Positions 1 through 11,923 are shown, counted from the stretch's first letter. The stretch: DNA of 64,000 bases from Carposina sasakii (GCA_014607495.2 CP053148.1:10292001-10356000), one strand, 5' to 3'. Numbers and translations: made by a program. Notes: generated by a model from the letters alone, not told the origin.

Positions 1-2683
1 AAGGTGATCATAAGTCCCAGGGTGGTGTTGGGTTTATCGTCCACAAGTCCCTCGTAAACAACATCGAATCCATCACGAGTGTATCGAGCAGGGTAGCATA
101 CCTGATACTCAGAGTATCAAAAAGGTACTCGTTGAAGGTCATCCAGGTATACGCGCCGACCTCGACGCATCCAGATGACGAGGTGGAGGTTATGTATGAG
201 GACATAAGTACAGCCATACATACCTCTAAAACTCATTTCTGTGTTGTTATGGGGGACTTCAATGCGAAACTGGGCAAGCGGGGTGAGAATGAGTTGAAAG
301 TGGGACAATTTGGATCCGGCGACAGGAACCCCAGGGGCCAGAGGCTGGCCGATTTTCTAGAGATGGAGGGACTCTTTATGATGAACTCCTTCTTCAAGAA
401 GCCGCCTCATAGGAAATGGACCTGGCTCCATCCCAACAAGCACACGAGGAACGAGATAGACTTCATATTGACCACCGATAGACGGATATTCAATGATGTC
501 TCAGTGATCAACAGGGTGAAAACCGGTAGCGATCACCGAATGGTTCGAGGCACATTGAATATTAATGTCAAACGGGAGAGATCACGACTAGTGAAGTCTA
601 CACTCCGACCCTCATCCGTGCACATTCAAAACCCCGAGAGCTTTCAACTCGAGCTGACAAACCGCTTTGCTTGCCTAGAGGATTGCATGTCAGTGGACGA
701 TATAAATAACAGGCTGGTAGAAACTGTCCACACGGTGGGGTCTAAATTCTTTAGACCTAACCGTAGAAATAGACCCCAGAAACTGACTGGTCATACCCTC
801 AACCTCATGGCGGAAAGGCGCGCAATGTTTCTGCAGTCCTCTGATGACGCTGAAGCATATCGGCAGCTCAATAGACGTATCTCCAAGTCTCTGCGACACG
901 ACATCCGCAGCTTTAATACTCGCTGCATTAAGGAGACAATAGAGCGAAACCAAGGCTCCAAAGTGTTCGCGAGAGAATTATCTATTGGGCAGAGCCAGTT
1001 GACGAAGCTGAAGACAGAGGACGGCAGTGTAGCGTCTACCATACCAGAGGTGCTAAGGGAGATTGAGAGGTTCTATGGACAGCTATATACCTCGGTCGCT
1101 AAACCTGTTAGATTAGGCAAAGACCCAAGAGCCAAGCTCACCCGACACTATACTGAAGACATCCCGGATATCAGCCTGTACGAGATTAGGACTGCCCTTA
1201 AACAACTCAAAAACAACAAAGCGCCGGGCGACGATGGAATTACAACAGAGCTTCTAAGAGCGGGTGGAACTCCGGTACTGAAGGTCCTCCAAAGGCTCTT
1301 CAATTCCGTCCTGCTCGAAGGGGTAACGCCGGAAGCATGGAACAGAAGTGTGGTGGTGCTGTTCTTTAAAAAAGGCGATAAAGCCTTGCTGAAGAACTAT
1401 AGACCCATCTCGCTTCTGAGCCATGTCTACAAGTTGTTTTCAAGGGTAATCACGAATCGTCTTGCTCGCAGGTTTGATGACTTCCAGCCTCCCGAACAAG
1501 CCGGTTTCCGAAAAGGGTTTAGTACCATAGATCATATCCACACGCTACGGCAGATTATACAAAAAACGGAAGAGTATAATCGGCCACTATGCCTAGCGTT
1601 CGTGGACTATGAGAAGGCCTTTGATTCGATCGAGACATGGGCAGTGTTGCGGTCTCTCCAGCGGTGCCATATTGACCATCGATATATCGAAGTGCTGAAG
1701 TGTTTATACAGCAATGCCACCATGTCGGTACGAGTACAGGAGCGGAGCACTGAGCCGATTTCCTTGCAGAGGGGAGTGAGACAAGGAGATGTTATTTCTC
1801 CGAAGCTCTTCACCAATGCAGTGGAAGACGCCTTTAAGCTTCTCGAATGGAAAGGACTCGGCATCAATATCAATGGCGAATACATCACTCACCTTCGGTT
1901 CGCAGACGACATCGTGGTCATGGCAGAATCGCTGAAGGATCTAAGCACAATGCTCGATGGCCTCAATCGAGTCTCCCAACAGGTGGGCCTGAAGATGAAC
2001 ATGGACAAGACGAAGATCATGTCGAACGTCCATGTGCCGCCCACTCCTGTACTGGTTGGGAGCTCGATGCTTGAAGTTGTTGACGAGTATGTTTACCTGG
2101 GACAGACGGTCAAACTAGGTAAGTCCAACTTTGAGAAGGAGGTAACTCGGCGAATCCAACTCGGCTGGGCAGCGTTCGGGAAACTACGAAGCTTATTTGT
2201 GTCCAAGATACCCCAGTCCTTAAAGACGAAGGTGTTCAACCAGTGCGTGCTGCCGGTGATGACCTACGGTGCCGAGACGTGGTCTCTAACTATGTGCCTC
2301 ATAAAAAAGCTCAGGATCGCACAGCGAGCGATGGAGAGAGCTATGCTTGGGATCTCTCTGCGTGATCGAATCAGAAATGAGGAGATCCGCAGACGTACAA
2401 AGATCACCGACATAGCTGAACGGTCCAGCAAGCTGAAGTGGCAATGGGCAGGGCACATAGCTCGAAGAACTGATGGCCGATGGAGTCGGAAAGTTCTAGA
2501 GTGGATACCACGTATCGGCAAGCGCAGCGTGGGAAGGCCACCCGCGAGGTGGACGGATGACCTGGCCAAGGTTGCGGGCGTCGGTTGGATGCAGGCTGCT
2601 TCCGACCGGTCGGAATGGAGGTTGTTGGGGGAGGCCTATGTCCAACAGTGGACTTCTCAGGGCTGTAAATGATGATGATGATG
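1..2683 (+). mobile_element. RTE-clade non-LTR retrotransposon, 3' part
   Basis: The element enters from the left edge, so its 5' end is outside the window. It carries one long endonuclease plus reverse-transcriptase frame and ends in five ATG repeats, into which the TGA stop is embedded, so there is essentially no 3' UTR. A very short 3' end with a simple-repeat tail is typical of RTE elements. A nearly identical truncated copy lies at 57321-58296, and shorter minus-strand copies of the same 3' end lie at 40087-40374 and 51660-51805, so this subfamily has been mobile recently. Confidence 0.9.
3..2672 (+). CDS. RTE endonuclease/reverse transcriptase ORF, partial at 5' end
   Basis: The frame is open from the window edge to a TGA at 2670-2672 (889 codons visible), so the true start is outside. 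Counting residues from codon 132, the N-terminal part is an apurinic-like endonuclease: QVYAPTS, GDFNAKLG near residue 41, NEIDFIL near 107 and SDHRMV near 133. The reverse transcriptase follows: KAPGDDGITTELL, NYRPISLLS, FVDYEKAFDSI near 491 (first catalytic Asp), GVRQGDVISPKLF and FADDIVVM near 590 (catalytic DD). The C-terminus has the KLKWQWAGHIARR segment seen in insect RTE proteins. The protein would nick target DNA and reverse-transcribe the element RNA at that site. No frameshift or stop is seen, so this copy may be functional if its 5' end is intact. Confidence 0.92.
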   Translation, partial: GDHKSQGGVGFIVHKSLVNNIESITSVSSRVAYLILRVSKRYSLKVIQVYAPTSTHPDDEVEVMYEDISTAIHTSKTHFCVVMGDFNAKLGKRGENELKVGQFGSGDRNPRGQRLADFLEMEGLFMMNSFFKKPPHRKWTWLHPNKHTRNEIDFILTTDRRIFNDVSVINRVKTGSDHRMVRGTLNINVKRERSRLVKSTLRPSSVHIQNPESFQLELTNRFACLEDCMSVDDINNRLVETVHTVGSKFFRPNRRNRPQKLTGHTLNLMAERRAMFLQSSDDAEAYRQLNRRISKSLRHDIRSFNTRCIKETIERNQGSKVFARELSIGQSQLTKLKTEDGSVASTIPEVLREIERFYGQLYTSVAKPVRLGKDPRAKLTRHYTEDIPDISLYEIRTALKQLKNNKAPGDDGITTELLRAGGTPVLKVLQRLFNSVLLEGVTPEAWNRSVVVLFFKKGDKALLKNYRPISLLSHVYKLFSRVITNRLARRFDDFQPPEQAGFRKGFSTIDHIHTLRQIIQKTEEYNRPLCLAFVDYEKAFDSIETWAVLRSLQRCHIDHRYIEVLKCLYSNATMSVRVQERSTEPISLQRGVRQGDVISPKLFTNAVEDAFKLLEWKGLGININGEYITHLRFADDIVVMAESLKDLSTMLDGLNRVSQQVGLKMNMDKTKIMSNVHVPPTPVLVGSSMLEVVDEYVYLGQTVKLGKSNFEKEVTRRIQLGWAAFGKLRSLFVSKIPQSLKTKVFNQCVLPVMTYGAETWSLTMCLIKKLRIAQRAMERAMLGISLRDRIRNEEIRRRTKITDIAERSSKLKWQWAGHIARRTDGRWSRKVLEWIPRIGKRSVGRPPARWTDDLAKVAGVGWMQAASDRSEWRLLGEAYVQQWTSQGCK

Positions 2684-2912
2684 AGTAGCAATCTAATTAA
2701 CACGGTGTTATTACGGATAAGGTTTAGGTAATCGAGTACGTTGTCCTTAGTTTAAAAATGAAAACTTGTACGTACTTTGGCGTGGAATTGTTTTTTTTTT
2801 CAGATTTTAGGTTTAATAGATGGCACATGACAGCGTTTAGCTAGTTTACAAAATTGTCGTACTATTGCTAGGATCCTTGCTTCGTATCTAACCCTAAATC
2901 TTTACGTTGCAG

Positions 2913-2996
2913 GTTTTCCTAGATCTTCAGACCTGCAAAGTCATCGACGGTCACACACAGGAGAAAAACCTAATGAATGCGGTGTGTGCGGCAAAG
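2913..2996 (+). CDS. C2H2 zinc-finger gene, internal exon
   Basis: An 84-bp exon bounded by an acceptor (ttgcag before 2913) and a donor (gtatgt from 2997). Read in phase 1 it encodes the end of one C2H2 finger ([16 protein letters not shown], containing the H-x3-H pair and TGEKP linker) and the first Cys pair of the next (ECGVCGK). The last base joins the GT of the exon at 3665 to make a Gly codon and rebuild an intact finger across the splice. Such proteins bind DNA through arrays of fingers, usually as nuclear transcription regulators. Earlier exons must lie left of the window, with the RTE at 1-2683 sitting in an intron on the same strand. Confidence 0.75.
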
Positions 2997-3855
<859 letters not shown>

Positions 3856-3864
3856 ACTTTTGAG

Positions 3865-4707
3865 ACCCACTTGTAGTAAATGCTAAACATAGATTATCTC
3901 CATAGCCCCATTTGCAGCATATGCGTAAATCTAGATTTAACTAAATCGAGAAAGAGAACATCTCGTTTCGTCAAAAAAAGCAAGACAGCATGGTGTCTTC
4001 TTGATTTCATTTAAAATATGGTTGTAGCAAATGCTGCAAGTTATGCTTTTTATAAGATGCTGTTTTGCTTTGGACCTATTTTGTTTGTTACTTCCACGTT
4101 TCTGGGGCATTGCCTACTAGATTATTAGGATACTTAGCTATTTTGAGTGTTACGTACAAAAAATTATAAAACGATCACTAGTGCTGTGTCGTCTGTCTGT
4201 CGGTCTGTTAAGTCTGTCACAGCCAATTTTCTCCGAATCTACTGAACAAAATCAGATGTTAGCAAAAGATACAATTTAGAATTTTGAAATATAAAAATAA
4301 TGCATGCCATACCATCACATATATCACGTGAAAGGGTTTATCATGATGATCTCAAATATATTTTTGTAATTATGTAGTTTCATTTTATTTAAGAAAGAAG
4401 ACTAATATGATTCCCCTTTCATGATCTCCGAAACTTGAAACTTTAATAGTTTAGCCAATAATAGCCAATTTTTTAAAATAACAGATTTTACAGGATGTAA
4501 CAAAAAGGGTATATTAAGCGAGATGCTTCGTAAATAGCCCAATGTAAAGAACCTATCCACAAAATTTGATACTCGAAATCACATGTTACAACGGTTCCGT
4601 TTCGGCTTCGTTCCAACTCGAGACTTCGAGAATTGCCCCCCTGTTATGAATCAACTCTATTTTGAAATGAAATAAATCTAGATTTACGCACTTACTACAA
4701 GTGGGCC
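3865..4707. mobile_element. DNA transposon/MITE with ~18-bp inverted ends
   Basis: CCCACTTGTAGTAAATGC at 3866 is mirrored at 4687-4705 with one mismatch. A second mirrored block, GCGTAAATCTAGATTTA, is contiguous with the terminus on the right but separated by about 40 bp on the left, so the left arm has a small insertion. There is no transposase frame. The interior near 4190-4260 resembles part of the repeat at 39413-40010. The target duplication is unclear. Confidence 0.55.
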
Positions 4708-4811
4708 TTAGTACTACAAAACTTTTATTTTAATACCGATAGTAATAATCTCTAACAGTGTTGCCAATTGAATTTGTACGATCAAGTCAAATGTGTCAGG
4801 AAATAGTTATA

Positions 4812-4900
4812 ATGAGTAGGACAAGCGAAACGCAAATACAAGAAAACCATGCGGCTGTTAAGAACTTATTGGACACTTCTGCTTCACATAATGCCATTAG
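4812..4900 (+). CDS. Possible first exon of an unknown gene (doubtful)
   Basis: An ATG at 4812 opens a 29-codon frame beginning MSRTSETQIQENHAAVKNLL, ending at AG/gtattt, a plausible donor. It is polar and helical-looking but matches no family I recognise. No downstream exon was found in this window. It could be chance. Confidence 0.2.
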
Positions 4901-5125
4901 GTATTTTTTATCATTCTTGCTCCTAAAGTGGTACTTACGGTTTTCATTGTCCTTTTAGTGGTGATTTTTATGACAATTTACGTTATAGCACAAGTTACTA
5001 ACGACCCGCCCAGCTTCGCACGGGTGCAATGCTATTATACATATAATATAATTCTTCCTCTTAAATGACTCTTACACACAGGTATCTGTCGCTTGATTCT
5101 GGCTGATTTATTCTACGATAGCACA

Positions 5126-6115
5126 GCACAGTGTTCCGAAGAGCCCGAAAAATGGACATCTCTAGCTGTTCCCGTATATCGACGTAGTTTGACGAGAGAA
5201 ACAATTCGCTAGAACAAACTACCTATCAATTATTGATAGTTTCCGAGAATTTTTTATTAAAGTAGCCAGTTTTTGGTGGGTCGAAAAATAAAAAAAATTG
5301 TATTGTACTTTTATTAATAGAGTTTGACACAAAATTTATTAATCCCACTAGTGGACGCCCGCGACTCCGTCCATGTGGACTACAGAAAAAAAAACAAAAT
5401 ATCGAAATTATCCGGGATAAAAACATTTCCCGGGATAAAAATTAGCCTATATGTTAAGTGGGACCTGTCACAATATATTCCTAAACTGCATCGAAATCGG
5501 TTCAGCCGTTTCTGAGAGTAGCGTGCACAAACGCACAGACAAACCGACAAACAAACAAAATCATTGTTTTGGGTACTATTGCGTTGATAAAGGTATTCTA
5601 TAATATTTCTTCTTATATATCTTCCATGTACAGACAGCGATCCGTTACATTTTTATTATATGTATAGATAATATTTCAAGATATTGTGCATATGTCAGTT
5701 TAAATTACAATCATTATGTCTATCTACAGAAAAAAAATCAGCACCGTACATCGTGGATAACTAGAGATATTTGCGATTTCATATGTCAGTACCTAAGGCA
5801 CTTTTCTTTTAAAAAATATTACCTAAAATTTGATTTTTTTGAAATTTCTTTACCTGCATATAGATGAATGTAATTTATACTGAAATATGTGCAATACGAT
5901 GAAATATTATGGAATATATAAATTTTGTGTCAAACTCCATTAATAAAAGTACAATATTTTTTTTTCATTTTTTGACCCACCAAAAACTGGCTAGTTTAAA
6001 TTTTTTTCTCAGAAACTATCAATAATTGATAGGTGGTTTGTTCTAGCGAATTGTTTCTCTCGTCGAACAACGTCGATATACGGGAGAGATTTTCGGGGTC
6101 TTCGGAACACTGTGC
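5126..6115. mobile_element. Long-TIR MITE (about 200-bp arms)
   Basis: The sequence from GCACAGTGTTCCGAA (5126) to about 5337 is the reverse complement of about 5921-6115, with small indels. This includes the AACAATTCGCTAGAACAAAC, TATCAATAATTGATAG and TTTGACACAAAATTT blocks. Such arms define a fold-back element. The loop contains an unrelated repeat at 5345-5572. No coding capacity is present. Confidence 0.8.
5345..5572 (+). repeat. Interspersed repeat 'GCCCGCGACTCCGTCC' family
   Basis: Starts GTGGACGCCCGCGACTCCG, runs through TCCGGGATAAAAA and ends in CAAACAAACAAAAT. The same head occurs at 7113 and, degraded, at 18925. It sits inside the loop of the long-TIR MITE and so inserted after it. 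Its class is uncertain. Confidence 0.5.
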
Positions 6116-6729
6116 AAATATTGCTCATCGATATAAAAACGAAATGCACTTAAACTATTCGTTACTTTGTGTTTGTTAAGTTTAATAAATAGTACGGTAT
6201 TTTCCCAGGGTACCGCACTGCAAAATCACCGGCGGGTTCACGGTCACTTCGCTCTAGCCGATTCTCTCCAGCCGCAGATCGAGGTGGTACCAAGGATCAG
6301 TCAGATCTTCAGCGTACAAGTCTCTACGGCCTAACATCACCACAATTTATAATCATGCGTAAATAAAATTCGAATATATCTGCCCAAGGATGCCAATTAA
6401 AATAGGTTAATCGGGTGGTATTCTATTGATTACTAATTGCATTAAGGGTCAGTAGACCCGACGTTGTGGCCACATTTTAACAGAGAATTCAGAATTTACT
6501 TCATTTAGTATACGAAAAGGTACACATTTAATTTCTAGGCTCAAAGCTGCGTGGAGCATCGTATTCTGTCCAAATTGAAATGATTTTAAATTCTATTTTA
6601 TTAGGGGTGTAAAATATGTTCAAAATATATCTTATTATTTCTGTTCCGACAAAAACACAGTTGTGTTATTTGACAATCTGTTTCTGCTTTAATTATACAG
6701 GATATTTTTTCATAGAGGAGAATAACTAT
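6116..6729. other. Gene-free stretch
   Basis: No coding frame is supported. A somewhat G+C-richer patch at about 6200-6330 (CACCGGCGGGTTCACGG) could be an old element but is not identifiable. At 6706-6731 there is a short match (CATAGAGGAGAATAACTATA) to the long inverted repeat at 20719. Confidence 0.5.
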
Positions 6730-7026
6730 ACAGAGTGATTTTTGGTCGTCAACGTTCCCGAAAACTACGGAATCTCCTTATCATCACGATCATTTTTCTC
6801 CATGGAAGCATATCTGGGAAGTGTCTGGTTCCTAATATATTAGGGTCCAAAGTTGAGTAAATAGACTGCGTTTTTCTACATAAATGCACATATTAATATC
6901 TGTCTATGAAAAAACTAGCATAAACCCTGGACACTATAAAAGCCCGATCAAATAGTAAATTTTTATTTTCAAAAAATTTACATAGTTTCCCAGCATTTTT
7001 TTGACATAAACTTACTTTATTTGAGA
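6730..7026 (-). mobile_element. MITE, TATACAGGGTG family, one end missing
   Basis: Starts TATACAGAGTG and matches, in reverse complement, the complete copy at 41221-41610 through CGTCAACGTTCCCGAAAAC, CATGGAAGCATA, TGAGTAAATAGACTGCG and TAAACTTACTTTATTT. The far ~55 bp and second terminus are absent. Confidence 0.65.
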
Positions 7027-7107
7027 ATTCAATCAATACAATGAAATAAAGATTCGACTTCTAGTTAATCGAAAAAAATGAAAGATTTATAAAGTCTTTT
7101 TATCAAG

Positions 7108-7908
7108 TATAGTGGACGCCCGCGACTCCGTCCGCGTGGACTACAGAAAAAAATAAAAAGTAGCCTATATGTTAAGTGTAAAAAGTAGCCTATATGTTAT
7201 CGCGGTTGTCGTAAAAAATTAATTCACGTTTGTCCCCTTCCCGTGGGAATTTCGGGAAATCCGTTCCCAGTTTTTCCTCGGGGTCCCAAATAAACATATA
7301 TGCTCAACTTCAGATTCACATGTTTAACCGTTTTCGTAAAAAATAAATAATTCCCGTTGGTCTCCTTCCCGTGGGAATTTCGGGAAATCCGTTCTAGTGT
7401 TTCCTCGCAGTCCCTAATGAACATATATGCCCAATTTCAGCTTCATATGTATAGCGGTTTTCGTAAAAACTATGAATTCCCGTTTGTCCCCTTCCCGTGG
7501 GAATTTCGGGAAATCCGTTTTTAGTCCTCCCTCGCTGTCCCCAATGAACATATATGCCCGATTTCAGCTTCATATGTATAGCGGTTTTCGTAAAAACTAT
7601 GAATTCCCGTTTGTCCCCTTCCCGTGGGAATTTCGGGAAATCCGTTTTTAGTCCTCCCTCGCTGTCCCCAATGAACATATATGCCCGATTTCAGCTTCAT
7701 ATGTATAGCGGTTTTCGTAAAAAATATAGAATTCCCGTTGGTCGCCTTCCCGTGGGAATATCGGGAAATTCTTATAGCCTATGTTCATCCAGGTCCAATA
7801 AGGATTCTAACGGTGAAAGAATTTTTGAAATCGGTCCAGTAGTTTTTGAGCCTATTCATTACAACCAAACAAACAAAGTTTTCCTCTTTATAATATTAGT
7901 GTAGATAT
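7108..7908 (+). repeat. Interspersed repeat expanded by an internal array
   Basis: Begins GTGGACGCCCGCGACTCCG (about 7111) like the copy at 5345 and ends CTTTATAATATTAGTGTAGA. Its middle is filled by a tandem array. No credible protein is encoded. Confidence 0.6.
7200..7790. repeat. Tandem array, ~127-bp unit, about 4.6 copies
   Basis: Units contain CGTAAAAA, CCTTCCCGTGGGAATTTCGG and AACATATATGCCC. The TTCGGGAAAT landmark recurs at 7251, 7379, 7505, 7632 and 7760, so the spacing is 126-128 bp. Units 3 and 4 are almost identical, implying recent duplication, while the outer units have diverged. The unit length is close to three nucleotide triplets times an integer, which creates repetitive open frames on both strands; these are not genes. 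Confidence 0.85.
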
Positions 7909-8882
7909 CAGTAGAGAAAGACAGTATCAACTTTATCCTTCAGATAAGCTATCTGATATTGTAAAATCGGTTCTAAAAATGGAAAAGGGACAGACATTTT
8001 AGTGTTAGGATCGAAAGTGGCACTCAGAATCACTATTTTTATTTTTGTCATACGTGTTAAATTATGCTCGAATAAAATTATATATTTATTGGAAGTCACT
8101 GTACATGTGTGTGGGTTTCTTTGCTGCCTGTTAGGTCTGTTTATATGTATAATGTTTTGTAGCAGCCTGTTTCTTCAGCGGGAGTAAGTGGTGTTGTGTC
8201 GACTGTGCTATGTGGGTGGATTGGTAAGTTTGGTGTCAAGACAACAAACAAAACGCCCTCTATGCCATAAAAACTCATACTAGGGAGTCTCTGGTCGGCA
8301 TTATAACACCCGACCAGGAACGAAGGATCCGACAAATACTTCCGCTCTAAGAAAACACACGCACACCTCATGCTACGGTTGCAGCTTCACAAGATTTGTA
8401 TAAATTAATAGTAACGGTACTAGGCAAAAAAGTAAAAATTGTACGTTCGAGGTTAATTGTAAGTATTGTTTCATATTTATATTTTCTTACAAATAAGACC
8501 TTTAGATAGGTACACTAACTGAGAAGCTTATGTTAGATCCGTATTTCCAATAGCATATAGTTCACGTTGCGGTGATTCAGTCTTGATAAGTTCCAATTGG
8601 GTTAATCTCGGGTTGGTAACGTCAAGACTTGCCATTTTACAATCGCTCCCATGACACTGGTGAGAAAAATAATGTGTATAATAGGTTATATGTAAACAAT
8701 CATCAATCGGCGGCGAGAAATCCGTTTTCTTTCGAGAACTTTTTTGTTCACAATTAAAATTTCTCAATTATGAGCAATAGCTACAGTTATTAGGTAAGTA
8801 CCTACTCCAGATTGATTCATTCGCGTTTCCAAACAATTATTAGCCTCGTGTCAGCGCACCTTAAGTAACACTATCTTACCCT
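7909..8882. other. Gene-free stretch
   Basis: No coding frame is supported. The segment at about 8190-8370 (GTCGACTGTGCTATGTGG, TTATAACACCCGACC) is less A+T-rich and may be an old LTR or DNA element remnant, but I cannot place it. Confidence 0.4.
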
Positions 8883-8993
8883 AAGGGTAAAGAAAGACAC
8901 GGACTGCAATTCAACTGCAAGTCGACTGCAAAATTGAAGTTCCGATACAGTTTGAATGCACTGCGACTTGCAGTACGTGTCTCTTTACCCTAA
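8883..8993. mobile_element. Short MITE, ~110 bp
   Basis: AGGGTAAAGAAAGACACGG at 8884 is mirrored by TACGTGTCTCTTTACCCTA ending at 8993. The arms continue into TGCAA/TTGCA blocks. This compact fold-back structure has no coding potential. Confidence 0.7.
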
Positions 8994-9311
8994 AAAGTAA
9001 ACCTATTTTCATCACTTTACCTTTGTGTTCAGTCTAGCGAGTTCTTTTTTTACAAGGCCGTACGCGTAGATTCTACGATGTGTTAGTGTCATCGAAAAAC
9101 TGGCTAAAGCCATCTGGTTGCAACTGTTCCCTCTGCACTACAAAATGGAAGATTAATTATTTTTTTCTTGTTGGTTTTGTCTTGAGAAAATCGTTAATGT
9201 ATGTTTGTTATAGGAATGATTTTCTCAAATTACCACAGGATGTACAGAAAAAAGGAGTGAAGTTTATAGCCAGGGTACCTATGTTTTATTCTAATGTACC
9301 TACTTAAAAGC

Positions 9312-9704
9312 TATACCTACTGGGTGTAAAAAGACAACTTTGTTCTTTTAATACCTCGTATTCTTTGTAACATCACGATCATTTTTTTCTATGGAAGCAC
9401 CCCTGGGAAACCACAGGTTTCCAAGATATTGAGGTCCAAAGTTACATGAAAATCAGCATTTTTTTTTTTAAATAAATCCATCTGGAAACAGTTAACAAAC
9501 ATTTTTTTAAAGATATCATATTAATGTTTAAAAATGTTACTTTTGTAGGCACATTTGTCAATCAAATACATTGCTTGCAATTTTTTTTTTTTTTTTTTTA
9601 AAAAATTCGTTTCCCAGGGTTGGTTCCATAGAAAAAAATGATCGTTACGTTACAAAGAATACGAGGTATTAAAATAACAACGTTGTCTTTTTACACCCTG
9701 TATA
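9312..9704. mobile_element. MITE with ~100-bp arms, TATACAGGGTG superfamily
   Basis: The left arm (GGGTGTAAAAAGACAAC, AATACCTCGTATTCTTTGTA, then TTCTATGGAAGC) is mirrored on the right (GTTGTCTTTTTACACCC, ending TGTATA). The centre carries a T-run of about 20. The ends and the GATCATTTTT/CCATGGAAGC core are shared with the copies at 6730 and 41221. Confidence 0.75.
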
Positions 9705-10275
9705 CTTGGCAAGTTTCATCAAAACCCGTTCTGTAGTTGTTGCGTGAAAGAGTAACCAAATTACACACATAAGACACACACACTGCTATTCTCACCAATT
9801 TCCGCATTTATTCGTTGGAAGTAGGATAGGAAAGGATTTATTTATTCAATACCTACATACTTACTTTAGCTTTACATGAGTCTCCAGAGCACTGCAATTA
9901 AAATAAATTTATCTTATTCAAACGAAAACAAATATTATATATCGTGACCAACAAGACTGCGGGACCAAGAATTATTTTGCTTTCTAATGGCTTATAAGCG
10001 CGTAACAAGTTAGCAAAACTAGCCGTGGAAACATTATTCTCCCATGAACTGTCGCTCATACGACGAGTATGAAGTCTACAAGTGAGTATCGCTGTTGCTT
10101 GTTGCACTTTCGTTATTCGCTCTTATATCAAACTTCAGTTATTCGATCTACGCGATTTCGTAAATTCGCACTTCCGTTATTCGAATTTTGGTATTTCGAG
10201 TTAGTTAGATAATTAATTAGAGGCGGATTTTTATGGAAGATTGCCATAAAAGTTTGATATTTCAATTTAGGTTAT
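9705..10275. other. Gene-free stretch
   Basis: A+T-rich spacer. No coding, RNA or well-defined repeat structure is supported. Confidence 0.5.
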
Positions 10276-10335
10276 AGCGGCCGCCTACGACTTCGTCCGC
10301 GTGAAACCCGTGCGAAGCCGGGGCGGGTCCCTAGT
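10276..10335 (+). repeat. Helitron-like 3' end remnant (inferred)
   Basis: GTGCGAAGCCGGGGCGGGTC followed by CCTAGT. A short GC hairpin followed by CTAGT resembles a Helitron 3' end. Reverse-orientation relatives (ACCCGCCCAGCTTCGCACGG) occur at about 5005 and 20866, and a forward one at 22798. The class assignment is inferred from this ending only. Confidence 0.4.
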
Positions 10336-10344
10336 TTTTACGTT

Positions 10345-10625
10345 AAACAGCCTATGTATGGATGTATGTATGTATGTTCCTTTGAAGCACTACACAGGCC
10401 AAACGCCTCGGCCGATTTTTATGATTCATACGTCAATCGATTCCTCTTAGTCCGGCGAGTATCACTAAAGACATGACGTTAGTGAAAATCCAATATGACG
10501 ACTACTGGACGCCATTTTGTAAAAATTTAAGTCGACAAACTGTATCGAGTGGGGTATCGTTGAATAGGTATTTAAAATTTTTTTTTAGGTTTCTCTCAAC
10601 ATTTTTCGATTCGACCAACCGTTTA
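10345..10625 (+). repeat. Interspersed repeat, inverted partner of 17218-17540
   Basis: Shares, in reverse complement with 17218-17540, TTCCTTTGAAGCACTA, GATTTTTATGATTCA, ACTAAAGACATGACGTTAGTG and TCTCTCAACATTTTTCGATT (each with a few changes). The two copies face each other across 6.6 kb that contains the LINE at 14.4-17.2 kb. Confidence 0.65.
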
Positions 10626-10843
10626 GGATCTATGAGTGTTGCGTAACAACCATTCTCACATATAAGTTTTTAACAGCAGCAAGACGAAAACTTCTTGCTG
10701 CCGAGCATGTTGAGCATGTTTCTTGAAGCGTACCTATTACTAGTAGCTAGGTACTCATAACAAAAAAGTATAAAATAAAAAAAAAATAATTAAAAGAATC
10801 CAAAACCCGACTGCTTCAAAAAGAACCAAATAATGTACCTACA

Positions 10844-11092
10844 TAATAAAAAAACTGAAAAGAAAAAAACAAGCACTTAGATGTCCGGTGATCTAGAATT
10901 CTATAATATTATTATGGAATGAATACTATTGAAGAACATAAAATATTTTTTAATGATCGTAACATAACAACTGAACAGCTTGGCTGTCGGATAATGGATC
11001 CCAACCAAATAGTATTAATTCCATTATAATATAGAATTCTAGACCACCAGACATCTAAGTGCTTGTTTTTTTTCTTTTCAGTTTTTTTATTA
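10844..11092. mobile_element. MITE, ~249 bp with ~65-bp arms
   Basis: AATAAAAAAACTGAAAAG and CAAGCACTTAGATGTCCGG at 10844-10908 are mirrored by CTAGACCACCAGACATC and AAGTGCTTG ending TTTTTTTATTA at 11092. The arms are nearly perfect. No coding sequence. Confidence 0.8.
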
Positions 11093-11244
11093 TCTTTATA
11101 TATGTCGTGGCCATATCGTAGATTTGATCATTTCATGAAATGCTCGATGAATGCACTTCGCAATCATTTTGGAGGGGAGGGAGAGGGTAGGTGGAGGAGT
11201 ATCCTCCGCGTCCTCGGGGTCTCCACGTCCACGGAACATTTTGG
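11093..11244 (+). mobile_element. Fragment of the CATTTCATGAAATG element
   Basis: ATATATGTCGTGGCCATATC and GATCATTTCATGAAATG match the left terminus of the element at 18995-19840. After about 11150 the match is lost and G-rich sequence (GGAGGGGAGGGAGAGGG) follows. Confidence 0.6.
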
Positions 11245-11738
11245 GTGATTTTCAGCGGAATCCTACTGAAAAGGTTTCCGAAACCTAAATTAAAAACAGA
11301 ATTGGAGACAGTCCGGAAGGAAATAAGATAACTTTACAGTACCTACTCTCGAGGTTTTCAGTTTTAAACGATTTCTATAACTTTTTTATATCGAGTTCGC
11401 TGGGAAGATATCTTTGCTGTCGCGTCGAACTTTGGCAATAATGTGTCTCAACACATTAACGATTTTAAAAGAGCAGTATAATATAAACCATATAAAGTGC
11501 ATTTTTTTCAAGATGGCAGCGATTCCGGAGCTTCTATTGTTCAGGACTTTTGTAACCAAATTTCAAACTTTTATTAAGTAATTTTATTTCGTAAAATTTG
11601 GCCTTCGTTGCCTGGGCTATTTATTTCATGATTTAAAAAAAGAATTAATAAGCAGGTGACATAGTCTATAGCGAATATCAGAGAGGTACATACGTATGAC
11701 ATACAGGACTTCCCCTCACACTGAAATTTGTATTAAGA
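11245..11738. other. Gene-free stretch
   Basis: A+T-rich spacer with no feature that I can support. Confidence 0.5.
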
Positions 11739-11812
11739 TTTTTATTTTATAATCTATGTAAAATATCTTACTTAGTAGTGTAAGATATTTTACATAGATT
11801 ATAAAATAAAAA
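11739..11812. repeat. Perfect 33-bp-arm hairpin
   Basis: 11739-11771 is the exact reverse complement of 11780-11812, with an 8-base loop (TTAGTAGT). The arm contains ATAATCTATGTAAAATATC. The stem is entirely A+T-rich. It could be a tiny MITE, a recent inverted duplication or a hairpin-RNA locus; sequence alone does not decide. Confidence 0.85.
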
Positions 11813-11923
11813 AAGACTCTTAATTAATATTATTAATACTCTTCGATTGGTGACACCGTGTAACGTGTTATTTTCCCATGTATGTACCTAAAACATTGAT
11901 CAGAACTTCTGATCAAAAACGAC

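Noticed and set aside
7224..7904. Open frames of 66-116 codons on both strands with internal repeats
   Set aside because: They are translations of the ~127-bp tandem array; both strands are equally open because of its period, and no protein family fits.
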